Source: Fulvimarina manganoxydans (GTDB lineage Bacteria; Pseudomonadota; Alphaproteobacteria; Rhizobiales; Rhizobiaceae). Taken from it: DNA of 64,000 bases. The stretch spans positions 62,001 through 126,000 of the forward strand of contig NZ_FWXR01000011.1 in assembly GCF_900176465.1 (NCBI RefSeq). The letters run 5' to 3'. The position numbers and the translations under genes were made by a program. Below are positions 1-9,311 of this stretch, one piece after another (within the stretch, counting starts at the first letter, position 1; every line of letters begins with the position of its first letter). The notes beneath the pieces were generated by a model. It had not been told where the DNA came from, ran no database searches, and saw only the letters and a list, made by a program, of their open reading frames with translations.

Positions 1-601
1 CGTTCCTTGCCGCGACCACATGATTGAGCAGCCGGTCGAGCTCGTCCGCTGCCTGCAGGCCGCGCAGGCCCGGCGTATTGGGCGAAGAGACATTGACGGT
101 GAGATAGCGGGCAAGGGGGGCAAAACGCGTCACCCCTTCCACATAGTCGGCGACCCGATCGGCCGCGTCCTTGTTCGCGCCGATATTGACGCCGACGATA
201 CCGGGCTTGCGCTGGCGCAAGGCGAGGCGCTCCACCGCGTCGGCATGGCCGCAATTGTTGAAGCCGAAGCGGTTGATTACTGCCTGATATTCGGGAAGCC
301 GGAACAGGCGAGGCTTCGGATTGCCGTCCTGGGGGCGGGGCGTCAGCGTACCCACTTCGACAAAGCCGAAGCCGAGCCGCAACAACGCGTCCGGCACCAT
401 CGCATCCTTGTCGTAACCGGCCGCAAGGCCGATCGGATTGGGAAAGGCGATCCCGGCGACTTTCGTGCGGAGCCTGTCGTCGACCGGCACCTTGCCGCCT
501 TTGACGAGACCTTTTCGGAGTGCGGCAAGGGACAGGTCGTGCGCGCGTTCGGGATCGAGCCGGAAGAGGGCCGGCCGCGCCAGGCGATAGAGTGCGCTCA
601 T
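1..601 (-). CDS. pyrD: Dihydroorotate dehydrogenase (quinone), class 2, C-terminus off window
   Basis: Membrane-associated flavoenzyme that oxidises dihydroorotate to orotate in pyrimidine synthesis and passes electrons to quinone. The reverse-strand reading begins [18 protein letters not shown], the N-terminal helix typical of class 2 enzymes. It continues through the FMN-site region [12 protein letters not shown], then [22 protein letters not shown] and [12 protein letters not shown], all hallmark segments of the family. About 200 of the usual 350-365 residues are present; the C-terminal half, with the rest of the FMN barrel, lies beyond position 1. The start overlaps the stop of the upstream DUF952 gene by four bases, so the two are probably translationally coupled. 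Confidence 0.95.
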   Translation of the reverse strand, partial: MSALYRLARPALFRLDPERAHDLSLAALRKGLVKGGKVPVDDRLRTKVAGIAFPNPIGLAAGYDKDAMVPDALLRLGFGFVEVGTLTPRPQDGNPKPRLFRLPEYQAVINRFGFNNCGHADAVERLALRQRKPGIVGVNIGANKDAADRVADYVEGVTRFAPLARYLTVNVSSPNTPGLRGLQAADELDRLLNHVVAARN

Positions 602-945
602 CGCACGCTGGCCGGGAAGGTGTGATGGCCGTCGGGCGCGAGCGGCAGGTCCTCGGCCCAAAGAACCCTATCGAGGGGCAGCGGTCCGTAAAGATGCGGA
701 AACAGCTGGCCGCCGCGCGAGCGTTCCCACTTCAACGCATCGCCCAGCGCGTCCGCGTCGATCGCAAGGAGGAGAAGATCGTCCTCGCCCGAAAAATGCC
801 GCTCGGCCGTCTCGCGCACCTGCGCCCCGGTCGAGAAATGGATGTAGCCATCCTTCAGATCGACGGGTGCTCCCTCGAAGCGGCCCTTTGCCTCGGCCTC
901 CCGCCAAAGCGGGCGCGGAACGATTTTATAGATCGGCGTATCCAT
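598..945 (-). CDS. DUF952 family protein
   Basis: Small soluble protein of about 115 residues starting [14 protein letters not shown]. The segment [20 protein letters not shown] is the signature of DUF952, a family often found next to pyrD in alphaproteobacteria; its biochemical role is unknown to me. An in-frame ATG exists 12 codons upstream, but family members begin at the IYKI strand, so the downstream start is preferred. The stop overlaps the pyrD start (ATGA), which points to a two-gene operon. There is no signal peptide or membrane segment. Confidence 0.85.
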   Translation of the reverse strand: MDTPIYKIVPRPLWREAEAKGRFEGAPVDLKDGYIHFSTGAQVRETAERHFSGEDDLLLLAIDADALGDALKWERSRGGQLFPHLYGPLPLDRVLWAEDLPLAPDGHHTFPASVR

Positions 946-1158
946 GGGCGAAGAGATGCGGCAGCGGTGTGGGAAAATCAATTGGACGGCGCTGCTTCAA
1001 CCTCTGACGCGAAAGGACTGCCGACGGAAGCCGTTCGAATAAAATTCCGCTTGAATAGCGATATGAGTATCATTGATTGAGATCGATCGGGAATGGAGTT
1101 AGGAGCAATAACGAACTTGTAACGAAAAAGGGTCTACCAACGTGTATCACCATGATAT

Positions 1159-1560
1159 ATGTTCCTCTCGAAGCCGAGCTGGCGTGGCAGGACAGACGTC
1201 GTGACGCAGGCAAAGGCATGGACACCGACGGAGGCGACCAATGGCATTCGGCGTTTTGCAAAAGCGAAGACTCTCGCGCTGACCTACAAGCTCCATGCGC
1301 GTGAGCGCATGGCGGAGCGCGGGCTGATCGTCGGTGACGTTCTCTACGTTCTCAAGAACGGCTTTGTTCATGAGGCGGCGGTGCCGGCCACGCGCGTTGG
1401 TTATTACAAATACTGCATCGAGAGTCGGACGCCGAACAGCGGTGGCCGACAGGTTCGGCTTGTCGTCATTCCCGACGAACGGGGCCCCCTCATCAAGATC
1501 GTCACCATCATGTGGGTCGATGAGGACGCCACCCGAGCCGGCTCGATCCTAGGAGATTGA
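1159..1560 (+). CDS. DUF4258-domain protein, probable toxin of a type II toxin-antitoxin pair
   Basis: A 133-residue basic protein. The segment LHARERMAERGLIVGDVLYVLKNG, followed by a beta-rich half (VRLVVIPDERGPLIKIVTIMWV), matches the DUF4258 fold, which resembles RelE/MqsR-type RNases. It lies one base upstream of an HTH protein of antitoxin type, the arrangement of toxin-first modules such as mqsRA. The start is uncertain. The ATG used here overlaps an AT-rich promoter-like stretch, while a GTG at 1201 has an AGGA nine bases upstream and would give a 119-residue protein. Toxin activity is inferred from family and context only. Confidence 0.75.
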   Translation: MFLSKPSWRGRTDVVTQAKAWTPTEATNGIRRFAKAKTLALTYKLHARERMAERGLIVGDVLYVLKNGFVHEAAVPATRVGYYKYCIESRTPNSGGRQVRLVVIPDERGPLIKIVTIMWVDEDATRAGSILGD

Positions 1561-1561
1561 C

Positions 1562-2011
1562 ATGGTGCATCATTACACTGAGAGCGGATTGGACAACGTC
1601 TTCATCGATGGGATCCGGATCGAGCGCGACGACGATGGCGACGATGTCGTCACCGTTCCGGCGATCAACGAGCTCCATCGCGTGATCGCTGAAGGCATCG
1701 TCCTGCATGGGAAGGGGATGAGCGGCGCCGAGCTGCGATTCTTAAGGACCGAGCTCGGTCTCACCCAAGCCGAACTCGCCCAGCTCGTTCATCGCGACAA
1801 GCAGTCGATCGGGCGTTGGGAGCGCGGCGAGATCGAGTTCGATCCGACCGCTGAAACCTTGATCCGACAATTGGCGATCGAAAAGCTCGAGCTTGATGTC
1901 GAGGTCGGGATCGGCGAGCTGTCCCAGCGCAGTGTGCCGACGGCCGAGACCCAGCCGATCTCGATCGTCGCCCGAAACGGCGGTAAGGATGGATACGCGC
2001 TGGCAGCGTGA
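1562..2011 (+). CDS. HTH antitoxin-like regulator (MqsA C-terminal type)
   Basis: A 149-residue protein with an N-terminal acidic region (residues 1-45) and an XRE-type helix-turn-helix at about residues 55-100: LRFLRTELGLTQAELAQLV, then QSIGRWERGE. The invariant Q and W-E-R-G-E pattern resembles the DNA-binding half of MqsA, but the zinc-binding cysteines of MqsA's N-terminal toxin-binding domain are absent. The start codon follows the DUF4258 stop by one base, so the pair is an operon. It probably neutralises that protein and represses the shared promoter. The AT-rich sequence before the toxin contains a small dyad (ATCA-N3-TGAT at 1146-1156) that could be its operator. Confidence 0.8.
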   Translation: MVHHYTESGLDNVFIDGIRIERDDDGDDVVTVPAINELHRVIAEGIVLHGKGMSGAELRFLRTELGLTQAELAQLVHRDKQSIGRWERGEIEFDPTAETLIRQLAIEKLELDVEVGIGELSQRSVPTAETQPISIVARNGGKDGYALAA

Positions 2012-2027
2012 CTGCGATCGTCACGAA

Positions 2028-2055
2028 CGAAGCCGGGCGTGGACGCTCGGCTTCG
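2028..2055. terminator. Bidirectional hairpin between convergent genes
   Basis: A 12-bp stem (CGAAGCCGGGCG / CGCTCGGCTTCG, one G-T wobble) with a TGGA tetraloop lies between the antitoxin gene and the convergent crtZ. No long T-run follows, so termination efficiency is uncertain. Confidence 0.55.
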
Positions 2056-2066
2056 ACGTCGCCTGA

Positions 2067-2597
2067 TCAAAGCGGATGCGCATCCGCCGTTTTCGCCTTG
2101 CGGGCGGCCTTTTCCTCGCCGACCGTGCCGCGGGAGCGCAGCTCGGCCGAGAGCTTATCCACCGGCGGGGCGTAGAGGAAGCCGAAGGAGACGCAGCCAT
2201 CCTTGCCCTCGACCGCGTGATGGAGGCGGTGGGCCTGGACGAGGCGCTTGGCATAGCCCTTGTGCGGAATGTGCCGGAACGGCCAGCGCTGATGCACCAG
2301 CCCGTCGTGAACGATGAAATAGAACAGGCCATAAAGTGTGATGCCGACGGCGATCGCGCCGACGATCGGATGGCCGAAGGCCGCAATCACGAAAAGCGAG
2401 ATGGCGAGGATCGAAAAGACGACCGCATAGAGATCGTTCTTCTCGAAAAGCTCGTCATGCTCCTCGTGATGGGATTTGTGCCAACCCCAGCCAAAGCCGT
2501 GCATGATGTATTTGTGGGCCGCCCAGGCGACCCATTCCATCACGAAGAAGACGCCGATCGCGATGGCGATCAGAACGGGCCAGCTGGTCGGGTCCAT
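2067..2597 (-). CDS. crtZ: Beta-carotene hydroxylase
   Basis: Non-haem di-iron membrane hydroxylase that adds 3- and 3'-hydroxyls to beta-ionone rings, giving zeaxanthin. The 176-residue protein begins [18 protein letters not shown]. It carries the full histidine set of the CrtZ/fatty-acid-hydroxylase superfamily: HKYIMHG near residue 26, [10 protein letters not shown] near 40, [19 protein letters not shown], and AHRLHHA. Hydrophobic helices separate these clusters. The start is preceded by a clear GGAGAC ribosome site, and the gene begins 11 bases after the end of crtE, so the two form one transcription unit. The lysine/arginine-rich tail is ordinary for the family. The bkt/crtW ketolase and cyclase genes expected in a full pathway are not in the window. 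Confidence 0.93.
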   Translation of the reverse strand: MDPTSWPVLIAIAIGVFFVMEWVAWAAHKYIMHGFGWGWHKSHHEEHDELFEKNDLYAVVFSILAISLFVIAAFGHPIVGAIAVGITLYGLFYFIVHDGLVHQRWPFRHIPHKGYAKRLVQAHRLHHAVEGKDGCVSFGFLYAPPVDKLSAELRSRGTVGEEKAARKAKTADAHPL

Positions 2598-2608
2598 GGT
2601 CAGTCTCC

Positions 2609-3568
2609 TTACTGCATTCCGGCCGGGGCATCGCGCCGCCCTTCGTCCTCGGCGGACGCTTCGCCGGAGGGCGCCGGCCGCATTTCCTGACGGGCAGCCT
2701 GGCCGATCATGGCCAGAAGATGGGCGAGACGGCTGCCGGGTCCAAGGGCCGCGTCGACATGACCGAGGGCCTTTTCCATATGCCGCTCGATCTCCTGTCC
2801 GGTGGAGCTGCGCCCGATCATCGAGACGATGGTCGACTTGCCCTTGTCCTTGCCGATGTCCTTGCCGATGGCGCTCGCGCTGGTGCCGCCGTCGAGAAGA
2901 TCGTCGAGAAGCTGGAAGGCGAGACCGAGCTCGCGGGCAAAAGCTTCGAGTTCGGCCCTGATCTCCGGTGCCGCGCCGCTTCCGATCGCCCCGATTTCCA
3001 CGGCCGCATGAAACAGCGAGCCTGTCTTCAGCGCATTGACGCGGGCAACGTCGGCTTCCGAGCGAGGTCCGCGACCGCCGCGCAGGTCCGCGAACTGTCC
3101 GCCAACAAGGCCCAGCGAACCGGTCGCCTTTGTCAGGGCCCGCACCGAGCGCAGGCGCTGCTCGGGGTTGAGGCTCTCTGTCTCCGTCACCAGCTCGAAG
3201 GCGCGCGAGAGCACCGCCACGACCGCGAGCAATGCGACATCCTCGCCATAGGAGACATGGGTCGACGGGCGGCCACGGCGCATATGCGCGTCGTCCATCG
3301 ACGGCATGTCGTCCAGGATCAGCGAGGCGGCGTGAATCATCTCGATGGCGCAGCCGCCATCGATCGCCGCGGCAACGTCGCCGCCGAGGTCGAGCGCCGT
3401 CGCGACCGCAAGCAGCGGGCGCAGCCGCTTGCCCGGCGCCGTCACGCTGTGCGCGACCGCCTCGCTCAGCATGGTCTGCCCCTCGATGCATTCGGGCAAG
3501 AGCTCCGCCAGGCGGCGTTCGATCCGCTGGCGCAGGCTCGTAATTTCGTCAGATGCCGACGCGCTCAT
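2609..3568 (-). CDS. crtE: Geranylgeranyl diphosphate synthase
   Basis: Prenyltransferase of about 319 residues that condenses IPP units to GGPP, the C20 precursor of carotenoids. The first aspartate-rich motif reads [16 protein letters not shown], and the second is [21 protein letters not shown] and the conserved GGQFADL are also present. The start [15 protein letters not shown] was chosen as the last ATG before homologous sequence; the open frame extends upstream but runs into the fni promoter region. It lies upstream of crtZ in the same operon and is divergent from the IPP isomerase gene, so supply of IPP/DMAPP and its use for carotenoids are encoded back to back. It could serve other GGPP uses, but the crtZ linkage makes carotenoid synthesis most likely. 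Confidence 0.92.
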   Translation of the reverse strand: MSASASDEITSLRQRIERRLAELLPECIEGQTMLSEAVAHSVTAPGKRLRPLLAVATALDLGGDVAAAIDGGCAIEMIHAASLILDDMPSMDDAHMRRGRPSTHVSYGEDVALLAVVAVLSRAFELVTETESLNPEQRLRSVRALTKATGSLGLVGGQFADLRGGRGPRSEADVARVNALKTGSLFHAAVEIGAIGSGAAPEIRAELEAFARELGLAFQLLDDLLDGGTSASAIGKDIGKDKGKSTIVSMIGRSSTGQEIERHMEKALGHVDAALGPGSRLAHLLAMIGQAARQEMRPAPSGEASAEDEGRRDAPAGMQ

Positions 3569-3718
3569 GCGAGAGCATCCCTGTTCGTGCAACGCAACTT
3601 GATCTCGACCCCCCAAGCCGGCCATGAGTTGGTCTCGAAAGCTAACACGAATGGGCCAGATTTCGACCGGCAATCGCCGAGAACCGCGAAACATGGCGCC
3701 AACGATAGGGCAAACCTG

Positions 3719-4783
3719 GTGGAAAAAGGCAGCGGCAGAGCGCCGCAGAGCGACATCGACACCCGAAAGAGCGACCATTTGGACATCGTGCTGGAGCCGC
3801 GCCTTGCCGGCCGGCGCGCCGCCTCCGGTCTAGACGACATCCGATTCGAGCATTGCGCCCTGCCGGAAATCGCTCTGTCGGAGATCGATCTGTCGGTCTC
3901 CTTTCTCGGTCGGCGTCTCGACGCCCCGCTGCTCATCTCCTCCATGACCGGCGGGCCGGAGCGCGCGGCGCGGATCAACGCCCATCTCGCCGAAGCGGCC
4001 GAAAAGCTCAAAATCGCGCTCGCGATCGGCTCCCAGCGCATTGCCATCGAAGGCCGGGCGTCGGGCGGTCTCGATCGCTCCTTGCGTGAGCGCGCGCCTT
4101 CCGTGCCTCTATTAGCCAATATCGGCGGTGCTCAGCTCGTCCTCGGCTATGGCGAGGCGGAGGCCATGCGCGCCGTCGAGATGATCGGCGCCGACGCGCT
4201 CATCGTCCATCTCAATCCGCTTCAGGAAGCGGTGCAGACGGGCGGCGACACGGACTGGCGCGGGGTTCTGGCCGCCATCGAGCATCTCGCTTCCACCCTG
4301 CCGGTCCCGATCGTCGCCAAGGAGGTGGGGGCGGGGCTTTCGGGGTCCGTCGCGCGCCGCCTCGTCGAGGCAGGCGTCAGCATCATCGACGTCGCCGGCG
4401 CCGGCGGGACGAGCTGGGCGGCGGTCGAGGCGGAGCGGACGGACAATCCAAGCGCCCAGGCAACGGCGATGCTCTTCTCCGACTGGGGCATTCCGACGGC
4501 ACGCGCGCTCGCCGATGTGCGGCGTGCCTGCCCTCAGGCGACGATCGTCGGCTCGGGCGGCATCCGCACGGGCCTCGACGCGGCCCGGGCGATCCGCTGC
4601 GGCGCCGATCTCGTCGGCCAGGCGGCAGCCTCTCTGGCCGCCGCCGACCGATCGAGCGAGGCGGTGGTCGCCCATTTCTCCGATGTCGTGTCGGCGCTCA
4701 AGATCGCCTGTTTCTGCACCGGTTCGCCATCGCTGAAGGCCTTGCGGACGGCGCCGCTGATCGAGGCGCCGAGTTTTCTTTGA
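3719..4783 (+). CDS. fni: Isopentenyl-diphosphate delta-isomerase, type 2 (FMN-dependent)
   Basis: Flavoprotein interconverting IPP and [16 protein letters not shown] near the N-terminus, the strand [46 protein letters not shown] and [10 protein letters not shown] follow the order of the type 2 enzyme TIM barrel. No ATG occurs in frame near the expected start; a GTG preceded by AGGG at eight bases gives 354 residues, close to the usual 340-350. Longer in-frame extensions are antisense to crtE and are not credible. It is divergent from crtE-crtZ across a 150-bp intergenic segment that presumably holds both promoters. Confidence 0.92.
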   Translation: MEKGSGRAPQSDIDTRKSDHLDIVLEPRLAGRRAASGLDDIRFEHCALPEIALSEIDLSVSFLGRRLDAPLLISSMTGGPERAARINAHLAEAAEKLKIALAIGSQRIAIEGRASGGLDRSLRERAPSVPLLANIGGAQLVLGYGEAEAMRAVEMIGADALIVHLNPLQEAVQTGGDTDWRGVLAAIEHLASTLPVPIVAKEVGAGLSGSVARRLVEAGVSIIDVAGAGGTSWAAVEAERTDNPSAQATAMLFSDWGIPTARALADVRRACPQATIVGSGGIRTGLDAARAIRCGADLVGQAAASLAAADRSSEAVVAHFSDVVSALKIACFCTGSPSLKALRTAPLIEAPSFL

Positions 4784-4919
4784 CGAGGCCCGCGGCTCTC
4801 TCGCGCCTTCGCCTATTTCGCCTATAGAGAATGCAATTTACGCCCGTCCCGGCTCTGCCCTATCCTTGTCGGCATCGACGAAGGGGCGGCCAGCCCCCGA
4901 GGTCCAGAGGAGGACATCC

Positions 4920-5963
4920 ATGACAGCGTCCCTCGACGCCTTTCTCGGCTCCCAATGCGGGTCCGACGCGCAAGGTCAAAGACTCGCCGATACGATCCGG
5001 CATCTCTCTGCGGCGGCCGTTAAAGTGCGGAACACGATCATCGAAGGGGGCACGGGCACCGATCTCGGCGGCAAGCGCGAGGCGACCAATGCCGGCGGCG
5101 ATGTGCAGAAGGAACTCGACGTCCTCGCCGATCGGGTCTTCGAAGAGGCAGCCCGCGCCTCCGGCATTGCCTTTTTCGGCTCGGAAGAACAGGACGCGCC
5201 GATCCCGATGGCTGCCGAGGGCGATCTCGCCATCGCCATCGATCCGCTCGACGGCTCCTCCAATATCGACACCAATGTCTCGATCGGCACGATCTTCTCC
5301 ATTCTGCCCGTGGAGGACGCCCATCGAGCCGAGCCGAAAAGCGTGTTTATGCAGCCGGGCCATCGCCAAAAGGCGGCTGGCTTCTTCATCTATGGGCCCC
5401 AGCTTCTTCTGGTGCTGACCGTCGGCAACGGCACCCATGTCTTCCTGTTCTCGCCGAAATTCGGCGGCTTCGTCGAGATGACGGCCTCGGTCGCCATCGC
5501 GGAGAAAACCCAGGAATTTGCCATCAACGCGTCGAACTACCGGCACTGGGATCGCCAGATGCGCAGCTATATCGACGATTGTCTGGCAGGCGAGGAAGGC
5601 CCGCGCGAGAAGAACTTCAACATGCGCTGGATCGGGTCCCTGGTGGCCGACTGCTATCGCATCCTGACGCGCGGCGGAGTGTTTCTCTATCCGGGCGATC
5701 AGCGAAAGGGCTATGCCAAGGGCCGCCTGCGCCTCGTCTACGAGGCCAATCCGGTGGCCATGGTCGTGGAGCAGGCCGGAGGATCGGCGACCGACGGCGT
5801 GACCCGTATTCTCGACCTCGTTCCCGACGATCTCCATGCGCGCACGGGTCTCGTCTTCGGCTCCAAGCGTGAAGTGGAGCGTGTCGGCCGCTATATGGTC
5901 GATCCCTCCGCCATCGCCGAGCGCTCGCCGCTCTTCAGCAAGCGAAGCCTGTTCCGGGCCTGA
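4920..5963 (+). CDS. fbp: Fructose-1,6-bisphosphatase class I
   Basis: Hydrolyses fructose-1,6-bisphosphate to fructose-6-phosphate in gluconeogenesis and the Calvin cycle. The 347-residue product shows the metal/phosphate site AIDPLDGSSNIDTNVSIGTI, the FGSEEQ segment, and KFNMRWIGSLVADCYRIL-like substrate-binding sequence followed by GGVFLYPGDQRKGYAKGRLR. A strong GAGGAGGA ribosome site precedes the ATG. It heads the series fbp-prk-tkt-rpe, the gene order of proteobacterial cbb operons (cbbF-P-T), so a cbbF role is likely. The 313-bp gap before prk contains a terminator-like hairpin and a dispersed repeat, so prk may have its own promoter. Confidence 0.93.
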   Translation: MTASLDAFLGSQCGSDAQGQRLADTIRHLSAAAVKVRNTIIEGGTGTDLGGKREATNAGGDVQKELDVLADRVFEEAARASGIAFFGSEEQDAPIPMAAEGDLAIAIDPLDGSSNIDTNVSIGTIFSILPVEDAHRAEPKSVFMQPGHRQKAAGFFIYGPQLLLVLTVGNGTHVFLFSPKFGGFVEMTASVAIAEKTQEFAINASNYRHWDRQMRSYIDDCLAGEEGPREKNFNMRWIGSLVADCYRILTRGGVFLYPGDQRKGYAKGRLRLVYEANPVAMVVEQAGGSATDGVTRILDLVPDDLHARTGLVFGSKREVERVGRYMVDPSAIAERSPLFSKRSLFRA

Positions 5964-5982
5964 TCCGATCCGACAGTTGGCA

Positions 5983-6014
5983 TGAGCGGGCGACCGATTG
6001 GGTTCGCCCGCTCA
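5983..6014 (+). terminator. Hairpin after fbp
   Basis: An 11-bp perfect stem, TGAGCGGGCGA / TCGCCCGCTCA, with a loop of about 10 bases starts 20 bases after the fbp stop. It lacks a T-tract, so it may be a weak terminator or an mRNA 3'-end stabiliser. Confidence 0.5.
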
Positions 6015-6136
6015 CTTCACGCCGCCCGATATTCGTAAGCCGTGATCCCAAGCGTTGAAAGCCGTCTGGGCGTCGCCTCTCAGAGCGAAATGCGATAAAT
6101 CGGGATCGTGATTTCGCTCTAAGTGTTTGTCTTGAC

Positions 6137-6180
6137 GCATGATGTGATCCGAAAAGTCATGCAACTTTTCGGCATCATGC
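6137..6180. repeat. Rhizobial-type dispersed palindromic repeat
   Basis: Imperfect dyad: GCATGATG, a TGAT bulge, CCGAAAAGT, a short loop, then ACTTTTCGG and CATCATGC. The flanking GATTTCGCTCTA-type sequence on the left (near 6110-6121) resembles a non-coding repeat that I recognise as common between genes in Hyphomicrobiales. It occupies the fbp-prk gap. Its copy number here cannot be judged; only one copy was seen in the window. Confidence 0.6.
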
Positions 6181-6276
6181 TCTAGCGTCGACCCGTGCAA
6201 AATCCCATGAAACCCCCTATGGGAGGCTTCGATGGCGGAGAGGGCCATCGAGGGAGGGGACGAAGGGGAGGGCGTC

Positions 6277-7149
6277 ATGTCCGCCAGACATCCGATCATC
6301 GCCATCACCGGCTCGTCCGGTGCTGGCACCACGTCGGTCAAGAACATCTTCGACCAGATCTTTCGCCGCGAAAGCGTCAAGGCGGCTTTCATCGAAGGGG
6401 ATGCCTTCCATCGCTACGACCGTGCCGCGATGCGGGCGAAGATGGCCGAGGAAGAGGCGAAGGGCAATCGCGACTTCTCGCACTTCTCCCCGGAGGCCAA
6501 TCTCCTCGATGATCTGCAGGAAGTCTTTCAAGACTATGGGCGAAAGGGGCGCGGGCGCACGCGCCACTATATTCACGACGCGGACCAGGCGGAGGTCTAT
6601 GGCGCAGCCCCTGGCAGCTTCTCGGACTGGGCGCCGCTGACCGACAGCGATCTCCTCTTCTATGAGGGGCTGCATGGCTGCGTGAAGACCGACACGGTCG
6701 ATCTCGCCCCTTTGGTCGATCTGAAGATCGGCGTCGTTCCGGTGATTAATCTCGAATGGATCCAGAAGATTCACCGGGACAAGGCGACCCGCGGCTATTC
6801 CACTGAAGCGGTGATGGACACGATCTTGCGACGCATGCCCGATTACGTGAAATATATCTGCCCGCAATTTGCGCGCACCGACATCAACTTCCAGCGTGTG
6901 CCGATCGTCGATACCTCCGACCCCTTCATCGCGCGCTGGATTCCGACGGCCGACGAGTCGATGATCGTCATTCGCTTCGCCAATCCGCGCGGCATCGATT
7001 TTCCTTATCTCCTGTCGATGATACACGGCAGCTTCATGTCGCGTGCCAATTCCATTGTCGCGCCCGGCAACAAGCTCGATATCGCGATGCAGCTGATCCT
7101 GACGCCCCTGATCCTGCAGCTCATGGAAAAGAAGCGTCGCGCGTCCTGA
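6277..7149 (+). CDS. prkB: Phosphoribulokinase
   Basis: ATP-dependent kinase converting ribulose-5-phosphate to ribulose-1,5-bisphosphate, the substrate of RuBisCO. The 290-residue protein starts MSARHPIIAITGSSGAGTTSV, with the P-loop at residues 10-18. It continues through the bacterial-class segments FIEGDAFHRYDR, DFSHFSPEANLLDDL, LFYEGLHG and HRDKATRGYSTEAV. Length and these motifs fit the proteobacterial octameric enzyme. An in-frame ATG 15 codons earlier is less likely because the chosen ATG has AAGGGGAGGG just upstream. It is followed by tkt after 29 bases. Its only well-established metabolic use is CO2 fixation, so it implies a RuBisCO elsewhere in the genome. Confidence 0.93.
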   Translation: MSARHPIIAITGSSGAGTTSVKNIFDQIFRRESVKAAFIEGDAFHRYDRAAMRAKMAEEEAKGNRDFSHFSPEANLLDDLQEVFQDYGRKGRGRTRHYIHDADQAEVYGAAPGSFSDWAPLTDSDLLFYEGLHGCVKTDTVDLAPLVDLKIGVVPVINLEWIQKIHRDKATRGYSTEAVMDTILRRMPDYVKYICPQFARTDINFQRVPIVDTSDPFIARWIPTADESMIVIRFANPRGIDFPYLLSMIHGSFMSRANSIVAPGNKLDIAMQLILTPLILQLMEKKRRAS

Positions 7150-7178
7150 CAGGTTGAAATCGAAGAAAGCGAGAATTC

Positions 7179-9188
7179 ATGTCCGACACTGCCGATCGTC
7201 CATCGCCTGAGAGCACCGACCGCAATCCGCGCGACATGGCGAATGCCATCCGTGCGCTGGCCATGGACGCGGTCCAGAAGGCCAATTCCGGCCATCCGGG
7301 CATGCCGATGGGCATGGCCGACGTGGCGACCGTGCTTTTCCAGAAATTCATGCGGGTCGACCCGCAAAATCCGAATTGGCCGGATCGTGACCGCTTCGTC
7401 CTGTCGGCCGGCCACGGCTCGATGCTGCTTTATGCCCTGCATCACCTGATCGGTTATGCCGACATGGATATCGACCAGCTGAAGGCGTTCCGTCAGATGG
7501 GTAGCCGCACCGCCGGCCATCCCGAATATGGCCATGCGCTCGGCATCGAGACGACCACCGGCCCGCTCGGCCAGGGCATTTCAACCGCCGTCGGCATGGC
7601 GATCGGCGAGCGGCTGATGAATGCCCGCTTCGGTGACGATCTGGTCGATCACTACACCTATGTGATCGCCGGCGATGGCTGCCTGATGGAGGGTATCAGC
7701 CACGAGGCCATCGATCTCGCCGGCAATCTGAATCTGTCGAAGCTGATCGTTCTTTGGGACGACAATGGCATCTCGATCGACGGCAAGGTGGAACTCGCCA
7801 CCAAAATGGACCAGATCGCCCGCTTCAAGGCGGCCGGCTGGAACACCTGGAGCGTCGACGGCCATGATGCGGACGCCATCGAGGCGGCGATCGCCGAGGC
7901 GCGCAAGTCCGACAAGCCGGCCTTCATCGCCTGCAAGACGATCATCGGCTATGGCGCGCCCAACAAGGCCGGCACCCACAAGGTCCATGGCGAGGCGCTG
8001 GGCGACGACGAGATCGCCGCGACCCGCAAGGCGCTGGTCTGGGAGTCCGAGCCGTTCGAGCTGCCCGAGGCCGTCGTGAAAGGCTGGCGCGAAGTTGCGA
8101 CCAAGGGCGCCAAGGCCCGTAAGGCTTGGGAAGAACGTCTTGCCGCAAGCGACAAGCGCGATCGCTTCGAAACGGCGGTGAACTGCACGCTGCCGGCGGC
8201 CTTCGCCGAGGAGATGCAGAGCTATCGCCAGGCTCTCGCCAAGGACAAGCCAAAGGTCGCGACGCGCAAATCCTCCGAAATGGCGCTCGAAGTGGTCAAT
8301 CGCCTCACCGAGCTGACGATCGGCGGCTCGGCGGACCTCACCGGTTCCAACAACACCAAGACCAAGGATATGGTCTCTGTGACGGCCGACGACTTCTCCG
8401 GCCGCTACATTCATTACGGCGTGCGCGAGCACGGCATGTCGGCTGCGATGAATGGCATCGCGCTCCATGGGGGGGCGATCCCCTATGGCGGCACCTTCCT
8501 GGTCTTTTCCGACTATGCGCGCGGCGCGATGCGCCTCTCGGCGCTGATGGGCATCCGGGTGATCTATGTTCTCACCCATGATTCCATCGGTCTCGGCGAG
8601 GATGGCCCGACCCATCAGCCGGTCGAGCATCTGACCATGCTGCGGGCGACACCCAATATGCTGGTCTTCCGCCCGGCCGATGCGGTCGAAACGGCCGAGA
8701 TCTGGGAGATCGCGCTGACCGAGACGAAACGTCCCTCCGTGCTCGCCCTGACCCGTCAAGGCCTGCCGACGGTGCGCGAGGATGTCTCTGAGAACCTTTC
8801 GGCCAAGGGCGGTTACGTCCTGAAGGAGGCCGAGGGGTCGCGCGACGTGACGATCATGGCGTCCGGCTCGGAAGTCGAGATCGCTCTGAAAGCCGCCGAG
8901 ACGCTGGCCGGCGAAGGCCTGAAGGCCGCCGTCGTCTCCATGCCGTCGATGGAACTCTTCGCCGAGCAGGACGCGGCCTATCGGGCCGAGGTCTTGGGCC
9001 AGGCGCCGCGCATCGCCGTCGAAGCGGCGATCGGCATGAGCTGGGACCGCTGGCTCGGCGACAATGGCCGCTTCATCGGCATGACCGGCTTCGGCGCCTC
9101 GGCGCCCGCCCCGAAACTCTACGAGCATTTCGGCATCACCCCGGCCGCGGTCGTCGCCGCTGCCAAGGATCTTGCCGCCAAGGCGTAA
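7179..9188 (+). CDS. tkt: Transketolase
   Basis: Thiamine-diphosphate enzyme moving two-carbon units between sugar phosphates in the Calvin and pentose phosphate pathways. The 669-residue length is normal. Domain order is as expected. The N-terminal PP domain carries [12 protein letters not shown] and the ThDP/metal motif [13 protein letters not shown] with [11 protein letters not shown]. The central Pyr domain carries [15 protein letters not shown] with the cofactor-activating glutamate and [14 protein letters not shown]-terminal domain with [12 protein letters not shown] follows. It sits between prk and rpe in the probable cbb-type operon, so a CbbT role is plausible; it may also be the cell's only transketolase. 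Confidence 0.95.
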   Translation: MSDTADRPSPESTDRNPRDMANAIRALAMDAVQKANSGHPGMPMGMADVATVLFQKFMRVDPQNPNWPDRDRFVLSAGHGSMLLYALHHLIGYADMDIDQLKAFRQMGSRTAGHPEYGHALGIETTTGPLGQGISTAVGMAIGERLMNARFGDDLVDHYTYVIAGDGCLMEGISHEAIDLAGNLNLSKLIVLWDDNGISIDGKVELATKMDQIARFKAAGWNTWSVDGHDADAIEAAIAEARKSDKPAFIACKTIIGYGAPNKAGTHKVHGEALGDDEIAATRKALVWESEPFELPEAVVKGWREVATKGAKARKAWEERLAASDKRDRFETAVNCTLPAAFAEEMQSYRQALAKDKPKVATRKSSEMALEVVNRLTELTIGGSADLTGSNNTKTKDMVSVTADDFSGRYIHYGVREHGMSAAMNGIALHGGAIPYGGTFLVFSDYARGAMRLSALMGIRVIYVLTHDSIGLGEDGPTHQPVEHLTMLRATPNMLVFRPADAVETAEIWEIALTETKRPSVLALTRQGLPTVREDVSENLSAKGGYVLKEAEGSRDVTIMASGSEVEIALKAAETLAGEGLKAAVVSMPSMELFAEQDAAYRAEVLGQAPRIAVEAAIGMSWDRWLGDNGRFIGMTGFGASAPAPKLYEHFGITPAAVVAAAKDLAAKA

Positions 9189-9311
9189 GATCGAAAACGC
9201 CCTATGCGGATCGGCCGGCTCGGCCGGTCCGCGTCTTCCAAGCAAGACCGGATTTGGCTATGCGATCGCAACGCTCTCATGCTCCCTCGATCCGAGCCAA
9301 GGTTGAACCCC

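Noticed and set aside
2720-3718. Upstream extension of the fni reading frame through the whole crtE gene
   Set aside because: It is antisense to crtE; homologous sequence begins only near the GTG at 3719.
4860-5837. 325-residue open frame antisense to fbp
   Set aside because: Overlaps a complete class I fructose bisphosphatase and has no recognisable domain.
7581-9245. 554-residue open frame antisense to transketolase
   Set aside because: It mirrors tkt codon by codon, has low-complexity His/Asp/Arg-rich content and no family resemblance; a shadow of high-GC coding DNA.
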